Shown: positions 14,000 to 14,815 of the stretch, piece after piece
Layout: each line of letters opens with the position of its first letter
Position numbering within the stretch: position 1 is the first letter of the stretch
NCBI GenBank assembly: GCA_013043995.1
Contig: JABEVL010000047.1
Coordinates: 1-14,815 of the forward strand
Direction of reading: 5' to 3'
From: Spirochaetales bacterium
GTDB taxonomy: Bacteria > Spirochaetota > Spirochaetia > JABEVK01
Length of the DNA: 14,815 bases
Position numbers and translations under genes: made by a program
Notes under the pieces: generated by a model
The model's input: only the letters and a program-made list of their open reading frames with translations
The model's database searches: none
What the model was told of the DNA's origin: nothing

Positions 14000-14815
14000 A
14001 TGAACAATCTAGGGGAATCTCTTGCAAAAATCAACCTCGAAGGTCGGGTTCTTCCCGGCGAACCCCTGGGCCCTCTGACGACCTTTGGCGTTGGAGGCCC
14101 CGCCGATGCCCTAGTCTACCCTGCGAGTTTTGAGGACATCCGGCGGGTAAGAATTTTCTGTCAAAAAGAAGGGGTACCCCTCTTTGTCATGGGCCGGGGG
14201 GCGAATTTATTGATCGCCGACAACGGTATCCGAGGGGTAACGCTCAATCTCACCTCGCTCAACAAGCTCAGGATCGACGGGGAACTTTTAGTCGCCCAGG
14301 CCGGACTGGAGGTGAGTCAAGCCATCGATTTCTGCTCGAAAAAGAGTCTTTCGTCCCTTGAATTCTTGTACGGCATGCCCAGTTCTATCGGTGGCGCTGT
14401 CTGGATGAACGCCCGTTGTTACGGTCATGAAATCTCCGATGTTTTTGCGCATGCCCGAGTCTTGAACGAACATCAAGAATTTGCCGAAATCCCCTTCCGG
14501 GACGGAGAATGGGATTACAAAGTTTCCCCGTTTCAGAAACACGACTGGATCATTCTCGAAGCGGGTTTTCGCACCGAGACAAAAGTGGCAAAAGAAATCT
14601 TGGACGTCATGAGCAAGAACCTGGAAGACAGGACTCAGAAGGGGCATTTTCGGCTCCCCTGCGCCGGCAGTATTTTTAAGAACGACCGCCGCTGGGGAGA
14701 GCCTTCGGGGGTTTTGATCGAGCGTTGCGGGCTGAAGGGTTTGAGAAAAGGCCGTGCCGTTGTTTCAAACTGGCACGCCAACATCATCGTCAACGAAGGA
14801 GGGGCTCTTGCTTCA
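14000..14815 (+). CDS. murB: UDP-N-acetylenolpyruvoylglucosamine reductase (partial, C terminus beyond window)
   Basis: MurB reduces UDP-GlcNAc-enolpyruvate to UDP-MurNAc with NADPH and FAD, an early cytosolic step of peptidoglycan synthesis. The first 272 residues are visible without a stop; the end is outside the window. The FAD-binding part shows PLTTFGVGGPADALVYP (25-41) and VMGRGANLLIAD (63-74). EFLYGMPSSIGGAVWMNARCYG (121-142) is the diphosphate-binding loop. The catalytic Ser lies in PCAGSIFKND (Ser224), and VVSNWHANIIVN (254-265) is typical. The final catalytic Glu should follow the window edge. At the substrate loop the common Tyr-Arg reads Tyr173-Lys174 (DYKVSPF). An in-frame TAA at 13988-13990 rules out a longer N terminus. 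No good ribosome site precedes the ATG (an AAGGA is about 18 nt away). It is divergent from cysS, 58 nt apart. Confidence 0.93.
   Translation, partial: MNNLGESLAKINLEGRVLPGEPLGPLTTFGVGGPADALVYPASFEDIRRVRIFCQKEGVPLFVMGRGANLLIADNGIRGVTLNLTSLNKLRIDGELLVAQAGLEVSQAIDFCSKKSLSSLEFLYGMPSSIGGAVWMNARCYGHEISDVFAHARVLNEHQEFAEIPFRDGEWDYKVSPFQKHDWIILEAGFRTETKVAKEILDVMSKNLEDRTQKGHFRLPCAGSIFKNDRRWGEPSGVLIERCGLKGLRKGRAVVSNWHANIIVNEGGALAS
14006..14034 (-). promoter_or_regulatory. Weak candidate promoter for cysS, inside the start of murB
   Basis: On the minus strand, TTGATT (14029-14034) and TAGATT (14006-14011), each matching four of six consensus bases, are 17 nt apart. The start would fall near 13999 with a leader of about 58 nt. 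It would overlap the murB coding start and the murB promoter, so the two genes might compete. Assigned by eye. Confidence 0.25.

Noticed and set aside
13743..14027. Open frame of 94 codons covering the start of cysS and murB on the minus strand
   Set aside because: It overlaps two clear genes in another frame and has no recognisable content.
1..14815. CRISPR array, tRNA or rRNA genes, insertion sequences, phage or defence genes
   Set aside because: I found no regularly spaced repeats, tRNA-like arms, transposase motifs or terminal inverted repeats; the gaps between genes are all under 175 nt.

Overview
The window is a dense stretch of a bacterial chromosome, with G+C near one half by eye. 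It has 12 genes and no RNA gene, insertion sequence, CRISPR array or phage gene that I can see. The organism is a diderm (Gram-negative-type) bacterium: it encodes a small protein that looks like an outer-membrane barrel, a lipoprotein and an ECF sigma/anti-sigma pair. My best guess for the phylum is Spirochaetota. This rests on the two-cNMP-domain regulator with a central TPR region, a PurH with an unusual KTLDFK-type loop, and a cysteine-free transglutaminase-like protein, all of which resemble spirochaete proteins as I remember them. That is inference, not a search result.

Layout. (1) 1-3024, minus strand: folD, then a PAS/SpoIIE-phosphatase/TPR signalling protein, then purH (cut by the window edge). 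Gaps are 12 nt each, so this looks like one operon. FolD makes 10-formyl-THF and PurH uses it, so a phosphatase sits between two enzymes of one metabolic line. (2) 3154-5007, plus strand: a probable outer-membrane barrel protein and a beta-propeller-like lipoprotein, 12 nt apart. There is an A9 tract in the likely promoter spacer and a G8 tract inside the lipoprotein gene. (3) 5078-7726, minus strand: valS, convergent with the lipoprotein across a hairpin. (4) 7898-8209, plus strand: a small Smr-domain protein. Its end overlaps by 4 nt the end of the convergent gene at 8206-9438, a two-cNMP-domain Crp-like regulator with the best promoter in the window. (5) 9537-13941, minus strand: cysS, ECF sigma factor, cysteine-free anti-sigma factor, secreted protein of unknown function, and a membrane-anchored IPT/transglutaminase-like protein. 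All junctions overlap or abut, so this is probably one transcript. (6) 14000 to the window end, plus strand: murB, divergent from cysS.

The strongest candidate for something undescribed is the four-gene set after cysS. An ECF sigma factor and a membrane anti-sigma without the usual zinc motif are translationally chained to a secreted protein and to a surface-facing transglutaminase fold with no cysteine at all. Such a fold would have to bind rather than catalyse. I read it as a possible envelope-sensing module in which the last two genes supply the sensor or the client. The OMP/lipoprotein pair with homopolymer tracts is a second candidate, for phase-variable surface expression.
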